Shown piece after piece: positions 47,387 through 60,875 of a stretch of DNA of 64,000 nucleotides; positions within the stretch are counted from its first letter, which is position 1, and every line of letters begins with the position of its first letter. The notes under the pieces were generated by a model. That model was given only the letters and a program-made list of their open reading frames with translations, did not search any database and was not told the origin of the DNA. The translations under genes were made by a program, and so were the position numbers. The stretch is taken from NCBI GenBank assembly GCA_027627225.1, contig CM051024.1, positions 82,694,204 to 82,758,203 of the forward strand. The letters run 5' to 3'. The DNA is from Congeria kusceri. Taxonomy: Eukaryota > Mollusca > Bivalvia > Myida > Dreissenidae.

Positions 47387-48089
47387 AGGAGGAGCACGGC
47401 ACAGGTGAGCAGAAGTACCTTTTTTGTTTCCACAATACACTGTAGAGCTTCGTATTTATTCAAATACCAACAGAGGAATACAAATTGAAATTTAACATAT
47501 TTGATTTTTTTATATTAACATTCCTAAATTCAATATTTCACGTTTAGCTGTTTTCGACGATAATATCCTATGTATGTATTTCCTTAGAGTAAACGCACCT
47601 TTTTCTGAATATGCATTTGTATTTGTTTCAAATAAAGCAACTTATCATATTCTTGACATAACATTATAATGACGCTTGTCACGTCGTGTTATGTGATCAA
47701 AATATTATTTTAAACAACACCTAAGACTATTTTTGATAAATTCATTAAAATGTGAAGCACGCCACGTAATTCCCTTATTTTTAGGTCGTTGCACATTTAC
47801 ATTATTTTTGTCTCTGTCACAGTGTACAAGGTATTATTCTTTTGTTTACATCTAGACTGCTGCTAAAATAATAAATACATTTTCGTGTGTTTGTCACCAT
47901 GTATACACCTTGTTTGATATAGAGATACAGTTAAAGTCAATACGCAAATATAACATAAATATCGTAAAAAATAGTATTGAAGTTTTTAATTTTAACCAAT
48001 TATTACATTGTGTTATCTTTTCAGTACACGGCTTAGTGGACATAAGGAATTTGTTTACATAACGTCGTAGACAGATGAAAAGCTGCTAA
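47387..48089 (+). pseudogene. Gene C2: remnants
   Basis: Only the last 18 bases of exon 1 (47387-47404, coding the RRS-type end) with its GTGAGC donor, and the 65-bp exon 3 relic (48025-48089, stops in frame), remain. Parallel to C1 but further decayed. Confidence 0.75.
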
Positions 48090-48904
48090 AAATTGTTTAT
48101 ATTGTTTTCTCGTGGAAATTTGAAATTGTTTCAAATAATTGGATACAATACTAATTAAATTAGAGTAATACCTTCCGTTAGTGTGATATATATATATATA
48201 TTAATATTATATGATAAAATATTTAAACATGTATCCGTTTTTCAAGTTCCTTTGCAATCATCTATATCTGTGAGTATGATAATAAACGAAACGGCGGGAA
48301 ATACACATTCAGTTAATCTAATGTGTAACTACTTCAGCTGTTACAGAAGAATTAAAGAAACATGCCCTAATTTACCTTACCTTTCCTTTACCTTATCCTT
48401 ATTTACAGAGTCACTTTAATCAAAACACGGTTTTAAACGGCGTTACTGTTACATATACTGTACAAATTACACATTATTTTACTGACTTGGGAAAGTTTAT
48501 ACAGAATTGACGTGAAGTGTTTTTCTAATTTGCAGAAAGATACACATGTCAGGATAGTTCTTAAAAGAACAACAACTAACGTTTACCATATAAGTTCATG
48601 TTTTAACGTGGTTTTCATTAGCTGTTCTACATTGAGATACACAAATATGATAATTATTAAATTAAATGTAAGAATAATGAAACTTCAGAGACATCACCAG
48701 GAGTGAAACCCTTATTTAAGGGCAAGTGTCACAAGACTGTTATTAAAAACACATAGTTTTGAAACCGTAATTAGCATTTCCAACGGTAATTTTTGTTTTG
48801 TCCACCTGTCACTCGTTATGTGCTGCTTTTAATCTTAGAACGACAGCAGCTTGCCATGACAAGTAATAGTTCACCAGCAGTATGCTCACTAAAAAATAGA
48901 GGAT

Positions 48905-49040
48905 ATTTGTTTGTTTTCGGTGTGATAACGCGTGATATCAACATCGGAAAGGTAGACAACTAATATTTAAACGAGCGCTTGTAAATTGTTTCCCTTTCCG
49001 GTGATGATATCACGCGTTATCACACCGAAAACAAACAAAT
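48905..49040. repeat. Hairpin element with 48-bp arms
   Basis: The left arm (48905-48952, tttgttttcggtgtgataac..) and the right arm (about 48992-49040) are almost perfect complements around a 40-bp centre. Unit 1 at 26930-27035 has the right arm but only the tip of the left. A lone left arm is at about 50388-50445. Confidence 0.75.
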
Positions 49041-52000
49041 TTTCTTGTTATTTTAATGCTATTGAGTATTCTTTACATTTGAATAATTTTGAAGGGATTT
49101 TGAACACGATGTTTTCAGTTTTATGTCAGGACTATTTTCTCTATTATGCGTAGTAATCGGTGTTAGTAATAAACATTCCTGCGCCATGTTGGATTACAAT
49201 AAAATGTGCCGTGGATTAGTTAAGCAATTTCAACCGCAAAATTGTGGACTCTACGCATTATCATGGCAGCGTGTTTACAGTACAATAGTCTACTATGCTG
49301 TACAGTATATTCATAGTGAACGCAGAATCCGGGTTTCTAAATTTATTTAAGTTTAAATACATGCAATTGGATACACGTGGTCGTTTAAAATAATGTCCAG
49401 CTTTTGAATCAAACAGTTAAATTAACACTCACTGCTAGGTTTAAATATATTTATAATAAAAGTACGTATTGAAAGTGAAAGTGCCGTCAGTTCTCCGAAA
49501 TTCACATTGTCTAAAAATAGCGTCAGCACACGTGTTATGATGTAAACAATAGTGAACACAGTCACGACATTCAAACGCACTATGTTTTTTCGAAAGCAAT
49601 TTAAGATGATTAAACTCGTAGATGCGCGTTAACATGTGAAAGAGTCTTCTGAAATGGAATACTTATTCGTATAAAGTGTTGTCTATATTAGTTATTCGGA
49701 TTTAACAATACAATTGGGTTACAAGTCGGTCGATTCTCGAGAATTAGAAGAAAACAAGATGGCGGAGAATAGAACGTTTAACACTTCTTACATCAGCACA
49801 TTGAATACTTCAAATACTTAAGCGTGATTACTGGATATGCATACTAAATACACTCAAACTTATATATGAATATGTGCTTGCTTAATGGACACCAGTTATT
49901 ACTTAAGGCTACGTTGGATTCTTGTTGGAATATGGAGAACCGGCAATACAGCAATTATGTAAAGAAAGGGAGACTACTGTTCACAGCAACAGTAAACAAT
50001 AAGTGCAACTGCAACTGTAGTATGCGGGAATTATAAATAAAGTGCCAAGGATAAAATAAATAAATACTTTGGATGCTAAAATTAAGTTTGGACCCGCAAG
50101 ACATTGTCTGTACTAGTGTCCTTGGCTCAATACGACTGAGGAAAATCCAAGAGAAAAAAAATAGGAATGACAGTTCAATATATCGGAGAGGAATTCTTAA
50201 CATTTGCTGTTATTAGTCTTTACTACTTTTCTTTTTGGTAATTCTGTATGATAAATGGTTACAACAACTACAATTAAATATTGTCTAAAAAAATATTTAA
50301 ATAAAGTCCCTCATTGTGAGTGATATAGGGATATATATCACTGATACTTTTCTATATTTCACTACTTAGCATTAAATAAATAGAGAATATTTGTTTGTTT
50401 CCCGTGTGATAACGCGTGATATCATCAGTGGAAAGGGAGACAATTAATAATTTTATCTGGTCTATTGTATTGTATACCGAAAATACATCAGTATTTGAGT
50501 CAGATTGTCTATAGTATATAACAAACAGACTTAATACACTCAAACTAGTATATAAATATGCGCTTGCTTAATGGACACAAGTTATTATTAAAGGCTACGT
50601 TGGATTCTTGTTGGAATTTGGAGAACCGGCAATACAGCAATTATGTAAACAAAGGGAGACTACGGGAAGCGCAACTGCAAGTGTAGTATGCGGGAATTAA
50701 TAAAGTGCAAAGGATAAAATAAATACTTTGGATGCTAAAATGAAGTTTGGACCAAGGTGAACAGCTCCAATGCCTTGTGGGTAAAACTTGTACCCGCAAG
50801 ACATTGTCTGTACTACTGTCCTTTGCTCAATACAACTGATGAAAATCCAAGAGAAACAAGAAATGTCTTTAAAAAAGACAATCGGCGTTGAAATTAATAT
50901 TGAGATGTCATTTAAATATTACCTAAACAGACGGCCAAGATGATCGGTTACGTGACTTCTCAGACCCCAGATAGTTTGGTCCCCACCAATATTAGGAGAC
51001 TTATTGGACCCCAGATTTTACGGACACTATAAGAAAACTTCTCGGACCTAAAAGTTAAGTTGAGATAAATTTATTAATTTAAAAATTAAATAAAATTATC
51101 ATTAATATATATGCTGTGAATAAACCAATCATATAGCTCCATGTTTCCTCCAGTGGTATATGAATAACCAAAATAATTTAGGTTAACATAATTGTTACCT
51201 GAAAGTGTCAAGTCAATTAAACAAATTAACAATGTAAGAAAATAATTTCGGGAATGATTTAAAATTATTATGTATCAGACGAGTCTATATAGTTATTTGT
51301 AGGACCGGTAATATGCCATTTATGTTAGTTATCTCATATAATAACGATTTGAAGTCAAACAAGCATTTATACTGTGTATCCCAATAAAAAGCAATAGTCA
51401 GGGAACATTCAGCGATGTTTGAAATGTTCAGACTTTATTTTTCATAACGCAACCATAAATATTCATTAGACCTTGACGATTTTAAATTATATCAGTAGAA
51501 ATATGCTATTTCAGGCGTTCCTGTGTATAATTAGTATTGCAAATTGTGTATTCATGCTACGCGAATAACAATTCGACGTATTCCGAATCTTCTTTCATAA
51601 CATTTTATCTACAGAAAATGTCGAATCTTTTTTATAGATTAAATAACATCTACTGGAGAAGTTGATAGAAAGATGCAATTATAAATAATCGTTTATAAAT
51701 CGTAACCATAATTTTATTTCAAGTTAACAGTAAGTTTATAAATATAAATTCCCCATTTGTTAAAATTTTAGGTTTATGATTCTCTGAACGCTATTATTGA
51801 TGCATGTGTGAGTATATTAACACAGGTATACAACGATTGCTAGCTACGCGCGCTATTTTTAGAATGACACTACTGATTTTGGAATGTGATGAACTCGCTA
51901 GAATCAATGGGCTACATGGAACGGCAACACTTGTTATTTCTGTACGGGAATGAATATAGCATTCTGTTTATGGCATACAATGAGAAAATACGTTCATAAT

Positions 52001-52424
52001 TAGCCTCAGTTCTAAAGTAGATGTTGAAGATATGTTTATAACTTCATTTTAATCGCTTATGTAAACAATTATGTAAATTTGTAATCCCAAAAGTATGCAA
52101 CAATAATTGGTATACGTTAAACCATTGTTTGAAGTTTGCATTCCCTAGAATTAGAAAATTTGTCCAATTCTATTGGCATTCAATTTTCCTGCTGCATAAT
52201 TATCGCAAGAAAATCTGGGTCAAAAGTGATCTTAGACAGCTACGTCGAAAAAAAGAGGAAAGACAGTTCAATATATCGGAGAGGTATTCTTAACATTTGC
52301 TGTTATTAGTCTTTACTACTTTTCTTTTTGATAATGCCATTTTGGTAGTCCCTCACTGTAAGTGATATAGGGATATATCTCACTGATACTTTTCTATGTT
52401 TCACTACTTAGCATTAAATAAATA
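49041..52424. other. Linker with local duplications
   Basis: No gene recognised. A block near 49865-50245 recurs in two parts: 50560-50870 (gcttaatggacac..ggagaaccggcaatacag) and 52258-52345 (caatatatcggagagg..tttactacttttc). The junction sequence ending ttagcattaaataaa occurs at 50318-50381 and 52357-52424, so a mini-unit seems to have duplicated here. Confidence 0.6.
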
Positions 52425-53059
52425 TATATATTGCCACAAGACAGTATGCAAACTAGTTTATCATCACTAGTTCTTAACTGCGATTGCAATTAAATTTTAT
52501 TTGTTGGAAAGAAGCATTTTCATTTTCTTAAATTTTCGATTGCTTTTTAAAAAAACAATCTTATTTACTTTAATATTGTTCAGTCAACATAAATCTACCT
52601 AATAAATTCATATATTGAAATGCACGCACACATTCTATTCTTTTTATGGTTTTCGAGGTGATTGTTGCGGTTTGTTCTCTGTTGAATTTTGAGTAATTAG
52701 ATTATATTTTGCGGTTGGGGATCCTGTTAGTGGTTAACGACAGTTCACAGCATGAAATAATGAATTTGATTTAGCAAAGCTTGGGCATTTTAAATCATGA
52801 GTTAGCATATCCAACTTTATCGAAAATAATTAACAGCATACATTTAAGATAACACGTATTAACATATATCAAATAAGAAAGTTAATACTGCGCATGTGAA
52901 AATTGAAAAGACTTGCTTCTGCAGCGATTGCGTTCAGTACGTTTATTAATTGCTGGTGTATTGGTTTAAGTGAACGTGTATGTACGTGATAAGTACCCGT
53001 AGCCTTACCATTTAAGCAGAACTATATCATGTACAACCGTGAACATTATAATAACAAAA

Positions 53060-54130
53060 CTTTAACCTCTAATTGTGGCCTAGACATTTTAACCTGTGGA
53101 CCTGATTCTTAACGAGACAGTATGTCTTGTTGTGGATAACAGTTGTGTAAAGTGATTTTTAAATCTATCCATTGATGCCTAAGTTATAAGTCCGGAAAAG
53201 CAAACAGCCAAATTCGACTTTTGACTTTCAAGTATGACATTAATTCATACGCGTGACAAGCAGTCTCGTTTAGGTAAACATAGTAATTTGAAAATGCCTC
53301 AATCAATGGCGAAGCTATAGTCCGGACAAGCCAAAAGCCAATTTCGAACTTTGATCTCAAGTGTGGCTTTGAACTTTGACCTACGGACCGGTGCGCTTCA
53401 TGTCATATCACGCAAGTTAAAGTACCGACAAGCAAAGCAACACATTTTGACCCTTGACCTCTAGTGTGACCTTTACCTTTTACCTAGGGACCTGATTCAT
53501 GAGCGCTTCACACCATTTCATTGTAGCGAACATTTGTAAAAGCAATTTCAAATCTCTCCATTCATAGCTGAGTTATAGTCCGAACAAGCATGAGAGCTAA
53601 TTTATAATAAAAGGGCTAAATTACTCCCTGACAAATCATCAGACGGAAACGACCTGACAATATACGCATGTTCACTTGATAGGGATGCTGCACAAAACGT
53701 TTCATTGAATTAGAGATATTAATTCCTGAGAACTTGCGCGGAAACGAATATATTTATTATATTCGGATTATACAATCTGAAATCTCGCGCGGAAACGATA
53801 ATTTAACAACTTAAAGAAAATGTCTTATTTCTAATTAAAGGGCAATAAATCACTGAAAAATCATCAAACCGGAACGACCTGACAAGATGCGCATGTAAAT
53901 AGGGATGCTGAATATAAATCTTCATCAAATACGAGCCGTTATATAGTTCTTGAGATCTCGCGCGGAAACGAAGTACCGGACGGACGGAGAGAAGGAAGGA
54001 CGGTCGGACTTGGAGTATGATCGATAAAATCGTCGGGGAAATCTAGTTGACACCCGAACAAACTGGTTTAATCGGACGGACAAAGCAGCGACTACAAGTA
54101 TATGCTCATACCCCTTCGGATAGCATAATG
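53060..54130. repeat. Dispersed element, long form in unit 3
   Basis: Several internal repeats of cct(a/g)..gacctgattc and gagttatagtccg..aagc lead into the 320-bp core also found at 1055-1375 (gaacgacctgacaa, gatctcgcgcggaaacgaa, ccccttcgga). The core is partly duplicated (53640-53760 and 53820-54130). Confidence 0.6.
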
Positions 54131-54237
54131 ATAACATAAAAAACAACACCATCAGGTTAAATAGTTTACTAGTTATCCAATTGTATCATCTAATTGTGTC
54201 TAATTGTGTCTGACATGGTATGCGTTGTATGACCTGT

Positions 54238-55166
54238 TCAGCAGCCTTCCACCGTGGTAGACATCATGTACGTAAACTCTTTCTTGTCCACCACTCCATC
54301 GCCTGTAGGGAAAAATACTAGCAATACTATACGAATCAAGTAACACTTATGTACATGTTTAAGAATGTTGTATAGGAGTTGTTTTGACTTGTGAACGCAC
54401 GAAAACAATGTGTTGTTATACGAGCGAACATAGAATGGATTCAACTTATTATTTATGCTGTTGGGAGAAATATCACAGACTACTCAACAATTTATCGAAG
54501 TACAATGTACCTGATAACAAATCCAATGTTTGGAACAATTAATAAGTTTTCTCACTGTTACCAACCGCTACTAACTCCTCCTTAGAGCTGAAACCATCTC
54601 TGTTCATGTCATAAAGGTTGAACTTGCATCGATCCACTGATACTTTCAGAGATAAATACTTTGCCCATAAAAGAAACATAACAATATTGTTCAATCTAAA
54701 ATTCAATTTTTGTTAATTAAATTAAATTTGACAGCTCTTATTGGTTGGTTCCAAAGTAAATCATAACAATCTAGATCAATGTAATAAATAAAGGTACCCG
54801 ATGTCAGTTCCCAGATTACAGATTTTCTACCAGAGTTCTGCTTTTATGTCAGCTAGCATCTACGAGTAAATTATGTTGTCATCATTTATTATTACAAAAA
54901 GTACACAATTTATGCTAATATGCATAGTGAACATGTAATATAATTTATAGGTAACGACCACAGACCCACCTTTTTTCCCCGTCGTGTCTATATTACCCGC
55001 GGCCCATACACTCCAGCCCCCTCCCTGGTCCTGTGTCACCCCCACGTCGGAATGGAACGTTCTTGCCGTCCGGAGTACTGAATTTCACCTCAGCTTTTGC
55101 ATTGTCTTTACACCACCCCATGTGCAACAAGTCTACGAATACGACGAACGACGTAAGAACCTCCAT
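54238..55166 (-). pseudogene. Gene A3: decayed type A gene
   Basis: Exon 3 (54302-54238, stop TGA) is intact and reads DGVVDKKEFTYMMSTTVEGC. Exon 2 (from 54512 up to about 54665) keeps DRCKFNLYDMNRDG but has lost a codon, carries TAA at 54539-54541, and its acceptor AG is changed. Exon 1 starts at 55166 with a signal peptide (MEVLTSFVVFVDLL..). It shifts frame before DVGVTQDQGGGWSVWAAG and lacks the tetrabasic end and donor. Several independent lesions mark it as dead for a long time. Confidence 0.85.
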
Positions 55167-56575
55167 GTGGTTGTATTTCTGTTAAAATAAAATAATATAA
55201 ATGGAATAAGATAGCCTTCAGCAATTTGAAATTGAAATAGGACGATTGATACGGAACTAGAAGAAATGGCAACAAAAACAAGTGGTTAAATTGAAAACAC
55301 TCTCGTGTAATAGAATGACCATTATTTGAAAAATCATTTACTCAACACATGAAATCGGTTTGCGGGGATATTAAGTCACGATTTAATTATTTTAAAAGAT
55401 GCGCTCTGTAATTAAATAAAGAACATAAATACTTTTGAAACGGTTGTATACTCTCCTGTAATCAACAAATGAAGTCATTTGCTCAACATTGAGGCGTTGA
55501 GCCAAAGCATTTATAGAAATAATAAGATCAGGCTAAATAAGAATTTTCTTTGAAATCTTATTAAGCCAACAAACAGTGGCCAATTTTATTGTGGTGTTTT
55601 TTTTTCGCGGAAGTCATACAAAGATAATTAAGATAGCCTGTCACGTTGTTATACGTCTTCAACTGTTGAAAAAAAGTTGACATTTATTAATAAGTTAATG
55701 TTTAAATGCAATTTGGAATAACACAAATTTTGCAAACAGAATTGCTGTCACTACACACCCCCAAACCAGTTTGGTTGTTTCTTTCCAGCTTTGTATAACT
55801 ATTGTGTTATGTATGTTTAATGAAAACAGATATTTAAAGAGTTAAAGGTATTGATGTTTAATACATGCATATATGAATTTAATGTTTATATAAACATAAT
55901 GTCCAGCTTGCAGTGTGCGCACTAAATAAATCCAGAAGTAACTTTAGAATGCGTCCACTGTCTTGTAATGCTGATACATTATTAGTATATTTTAACGTAA
56001 GGTAGTTCAGGTCTGAGGATTTTGGATAGAGACTATTATTTTACTATATTGTAACAATTTGGAAATCATGAGTATGAGTTATATGTCATTGCATTGAGAA
56101 TCTGCCATTACAACAGCAAAATATGTTTGCGTGTGTGTGTGTGTGTAATTATTTAAACACATAATTGTTTGGTGATTTATGTCGATCTCACATAATACAA
56201 CATACATAATTCTGGTTCAACACATTTATTTATTCGTATTTGTGTTTACCTAAACTGTTGACTTAACACAAAGAGCCTACGATTTCGTATTCTTTATATC
56301 AAATATAAACATTTCCAATTTGCAATGTAATTATATTGACAACAATTATCCTCTATTAGTTGCATATTGTGGTTTAGTACACAATCCGTATATACATATT
56401 CTTCTAGTACAGAAATATAGATTAGGATGACCAATTGCAAATGTTGCAAAACATATGGATATATTTCATTAAGACTTATTCACCAATTGCATAATGACAC
56501 TGTATCAGAAAACATTTTTTCATATACACATGATGATATATCATTAAGACCAGTGACAATTTGCAAATTTTGAAG

Positions 56576-57333
56576 GTATATTATTTTACACTTCGCGTGG
56601 ATGTAGATCAGTTCAATTTCAACCTGGACGATGCCAACAGAGATGGAGTCACTACGAAGGAAGAGCTTGTAGCAGTGTTTGGAGACAATCAGAAAACTGC
56701 AGAATTGTTTGAGGCGCTGGATATATTCTCAGATCGGTGACCGTATTGAATGTTTTGCATTGTATTAAAGTGTTAAATAATCTGCAATTTAAAAGGTAAG
56801 TTATTCAAATACTTACAAAATTACTAATATCGTATTGCAGTCATAAAAGTTGTTACTGGTAGTGTCCTTATAGTTTTGCTAACGCATCATGTTTTGTCGA
56901 CTGAAGTTACTGTATGAATTAACCATACGAATATTCATATATATTATATGTAGAACAAGACCATTTATACTACATGTATATAAATATTTTTAATAATACA
57001 TTTTATCCTAAATAGGAATTAGTTAGCCATTCGTGGGTTCCAATAAATGTTATTTTATGACAGCTGACAAAATTGATGAATAATTGAATTTCATGTAATT
57101 ACCTCGTATTTATTTTTGTACTGCCTGTCACAAGCATTATGCGCGCTTGCTTTTATGGTTATACTAATACCTCAAATGATAATGAGTGTAGACATTTCTT
57201 TTGCACTCGCAATTAATATAGCATTTCTTGTTTTTCTCATTTACCTTTTGTTGTTGTTTTTTTCAGGGAACGGTGTGGTGGACAGGTAGGAATTTGTTTA
57301 CATTGCGTCCAGTGCCTATTAGAAGGATGCAAA
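56576..57333 (+). pseudogene. Gene B3: decayed type B gene
   Basis: Exon 2 (56576-56732, 157 bp) is fully open, with EF loop DANRDGVTTKEE and KEELVAVFGDNQKTAELFEA. Its donor GT is lost (CTCAG followed by atcggtg), and the family Cys is Phe (DQFNFN). The exon 3 relic (57267-57333) has acceptor tttttcag but TAG in frame. No exon 1 was found upstream. It lies 1.4 kb from A3, in divergent orientation. Confidence 0.85.
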
Positions 57334-57339
57334 CTGTTA

Positions 57340-58655
57340 TTTTTGTTTATTCCTTTTGAAAGATTGAACAACTAGCTAATAAATTATAACCACATTCAAC
57401 GTGTATTCGTGTACTAGGCAATATAATGAGGAAAAGTAAATGATAAACCTGCGAGCAATTCCATAGAAAATAATGAAAATTTTAATAAAATAAATCAATA
57501 TAATTGCTTAGAAAAGCCAAACGAAAAATCAAAACGCTGACAGCGTCGACAGACTGTTGGCGACAAAAGAAACGAAAAGTATGTGAATTATGAGTGCATT
57601 TTTGCTAAAAGGAAATTTTTGTTTCAATGAAGTTCAATTTCCAACCTTTAAACTTTATGATTTGGCTTCTTATTCAATATTATACGACATCATAATGAAA
57701 ACTAATTTGTAAGCAACGAAAATATATTTTGTTCCAGCTAATTATCTTAAGCCAGCGGAATTATATACATGCCAATCTGCAAGGGCCAGTATAACCGATG
57801 AAACGTAGTAGTTAGGCGCACCGATTGTTAGTGCTTCTTAGCCAAATATCTATAATTTCTAGATTTTTGTTCGTAGCCTACTGAGTCAAAATAGATCATA
57901 CGATGCAAGCAATCGATTGTCCATAGTAGAGTTTAAAATTAATAAATTGCAACATGAATATTTGAAACTGATGCATATGTTCATTTGGTTTATAAACGAA
58001 CAACAGTCTTATTTCTTCATATTCTACACATATTTAATATTATTTTTCGATATTATTAAAATAAAATAAATAAGTAAATTTTCATCATCAAATAGCGAAT
58101 TGATATTTACATGTGGCTAGCTCGTATAAAGTAGTTAATTAAATGTTTCTATATTTGAAATAAATAAAAAGAATATCATTATTTCATGTCAAAGCAATGA
58201 ACTGATGAACTGCCTCATATTTTAAATCAGTTCTACTTGAATAACCCAAACAATAATCCAAATAACCCAAATAAGTCAGACTCATATGCTCATCAACTTC
58301 AGTATGTTTATCTATACTAAGTACAACTAGGCATTTTACAATTACAACGAAATATGTATATATTGGAAGCGTTTTTTATGATAAAATTATTTTAGTATAC
58401 AATGCATTTATTCATTCTCTATATAAAAACAATGTCTATTTGTAGATTGAATAGCCTCTACGCGAGAATATGGTAGAAACATCAGTATTCCACAAGAAAA
58501 AACAATGATGCAGAGCATCATAAGGCGCCGGGAAACTATGAAAAGTCTATATGTTTAAGATATCTTAATTATGTAATGTCCGTACAATTAACTGATCTTA
58601 TCGTCTCATATTTTTCTCATACTTTTCATCCGTGATTTTTTAAATCTAAATCTAA
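57340..58655. other. Intergenic, no gene
   Basis: A+T-rich. An AATAAA at about 57378 is the relic poly(A) signal of B3. Nothing else recognised. Confidence 0.5.
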
Positions 58656-58660
58656 ATGTA

Positions 58661-59002
58661 TACAGTATTTGTATTTACAGTATTTGTATTTACAGTATTT
58701 GTATTTACAGTATTTGTATTTACAGTATTTGTATTTACAGTATTTGTATTTACAGTATTTGTATTTACAGTATTTGTATTTACAGTATTTGTATTTACAG
58801 TATTTGTATTTACAGTATTTGTATTTACAGTATTTGTATTTACAGTATTTGTATTTACAGTATTTGTATTTACAGTATTTGTATTTACAGTATTTGTATT
58901 TACAGTATTTGTATTTACAGTATTTGTATTTACAGTATTTGTATTTACAGTATTTGTATTTACAGTATTTGTATTTACAGTATTTGTATTTACAGTATTT
59001 GT
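58661..59002. repeat. 15-bp satellite tatttgtatttacag
   Basis: About 22 perfect copies. Because 15 is a multiple of three, several frames on both strands stay open (for example VFVFT, YLQYL, NTNTV); these are not genes. Each copy looks like a splice acceptor. Confidence 0.98.
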
Positions 59003-59825
59003 CGGGCAAATCAAAATTTAATAGAAGTTAATAACGAAAATAATGACGAGAATGAATATGAGCGCTTATCATATTTTGTTGTTGGTTCGGGGTTTAGTCC
59101 TTCCGCGCCTGAGGACTTCCATATGTGGCTCGTCGGACGGTAAATTTAGATGTCGAAAGTTAAAGGAGCCAATTGATAAAATAAATTTACTGTGTTATTT
59201 ATGTATTACGTTTTTATAAATTTTGTTTGTTATTTTCTTTGCCAAATTTGTGCGTTTATCAAATTAATGATGGATTAAGCATTTATACTATGTGTGCCAA
59301 TTAAAAACAAACGTCAGGGAACATTCATCGCAAATAAATATGATGATTTGACTTCATTTAGTGATAACAAAAACTTAAAGTTTATTTATTAGTGGCGAAT
59401 TAGATTTAAGGTTAGATTTTTATACTCCTTTAGGAAAATACGCTTCGAGAAAGTTTTAATGCATTGATAAAACGCACGTTAAGTAAAAATACCAAATTTA
59501 AATGAAATTAAATTACTTATGTCCGAAGCTTCAGCCAGTGTCTTTTTATAGGAAGAAGCAAAATCTATGCATACATTGAATAGCCTCTTCAGGAAAAGAT
59601 AAGAGAAAATTCAATTCTAAATAATTCTTAATAAATATTTTCTTAATAAATAGATCTACCAACCGTCATTCAAATAAACATGCATGGTAAGTTTATAAAT
59701 ATAAGTAAATCTGCATTCATTATTAATCTTATTGTCTATCGTCCTTTTATGCTTGTTAGTACGGATCAGTGTTGCTGATGTGTATAAGTACTATTAATAG
59801 GCGCAGGTTAGTCACAGAGTGTATT

Positions 59826-60210
59826 CTATGGAATGATGTCTATCGAACATGCGATATTAACGGGGGATTTTCCCAAGGCCATCTTGCACGGCCTGTAAAT
59901 ACTGGCATGTAAATGTAAAATGAAAATTGAGCCAATGCAATTTCTGAGTAGGGAGCTCAGAACTGGACATAAGTCAAAAACGTAAACAAAGTAAAGAGGT
60001 ATGTCTGGATTTTTCCACATTGGTTTATTTTTTCCATTTACCTCCGAAAAGAAATTGAGCCAATTTTTTACAGGCCGAGGTGTGGATTTCTTTAAAACTA
60101 GCCGATGCCATGTTAGGATTAATTGATTCGGGACTACTGGCGAGAAATTTTCACAACATTTGATTGGATGTTGAGAAAGGTCCAAAGTTGGGTTAAACAG
60201 CCACGCCGAA
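59826..60210. repeat. Direct repeat of an unknown element, copy 1
   Basis: About 385 bp, repeated 661 bp downstream at 60487-60875 (gctattaacgggggattttcc .. tttaaacagctacgccgaa). A minus-strand frame of up to 139 codons (60245-59826) is only partly kept in copy 2, with many amino-acid changes. A fragment of the right end also lies near 52215-52255. Probably a dispersed element; no recognised protein. Confidence 0.6.
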
Positions 60211-60486
60211 AAAAAAACAATGCCGAAGAAGGATGCAGCTGACACATGATGTCGGATTTGAAAAGGAATTGAGTAGTTCGTTGTAATGTGTAACTTCTAC
60301 ACGAGTAAAATGGAAGCATGGAATGACTGAGAATTATTAGCTATGATGACGAGAGTTCACAATTGCTTAAAAATATAGAATTAAAGGAAATTTTAATTAG
60401 GTTCGTTAAATTAAATACTTTATTTTAGAAGTATGGCCGTACAAAACACATTATTTTTTATAAGTAAATAGCCTTGAAACTAAAAT

Positions 60487-60875
60487 TCTATGGAATGTTG
60501 CCTATCGAATATGCGCTATTAACGGGGGATTTTCCCAAGGCCATGTTACACGGCCTGTAAACACTGACATGTAAATTGAAAATGAAAATTGAGCCAATGC
60601 AACTTATGGATAGGGAGCTCAGAACAGGAAACAAGTCAAAAACGTAAACAGAGTAAATAGGTATGTTTTGATTTTTCCACATTGGCTCATTGTTTTTCCA
60701 TTTACCTCCGAAAAGAAATGGAGCCAATTTTTAACAGGCCGTGGTGGGGATTTATTTTCTTCTAGCCGATGCAATGTTAAGGTTTATTCTTTCGGGATTA
60801 CTGGCGGGAGATTTTCACAACATTTGATTGGATGTTGAGAAAGGTCAAAAGTCGGTTTAAACAGCTACGCCGAAA
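60487..60875. repeat. Direct repeat of an unknown element, copy 2
   Basis: Second copy of 59826-60210. Its minus-strand frame is interrupted upstream of 60727. Confidence 0.6.

Larger units (their letters stand above)
27297..52424. repeat. Segmental duplication unit 2
   Basis: Direct-repeat copy of unit 1. Relative to unit 1 it has an 86-bp array expanded to nine copies (34183-34956), a shorter 35.6-36.7 kb dispersed element, no hairpin element at the 15.4 kb position, and about 5.5 kb (unit 1, 16.4-22.0 kb, with B1 exons 1-2) replaced by about 1 kb of other sequence (43.9-44.95 kb). Its end (49.1-52.4 kb) holds extra local duplications. A sequence like that before unit 2 (gtgatatagg..ttagcattaaataaa) also precedes unit 3, at about 52357-52424. 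Confidence 0.95.

Noticed and set aside
49123..49350. 75-codon frame with a hydrophobic start
   Set aside because: It might mimic a signal peptide, but has no family pattern, no splice context and no copy in the other units.
58626..59031. Four overlapping open frames of about 120 codons
   Set aside because: All come from the 15-bp satellite, whose length is a multiple of three.
59826..60245. 139-codon minus-strand frame
   Set aside because: The partner copy is interrupted and differs at many residues; no domain recognised. Treated as part of a repeat.
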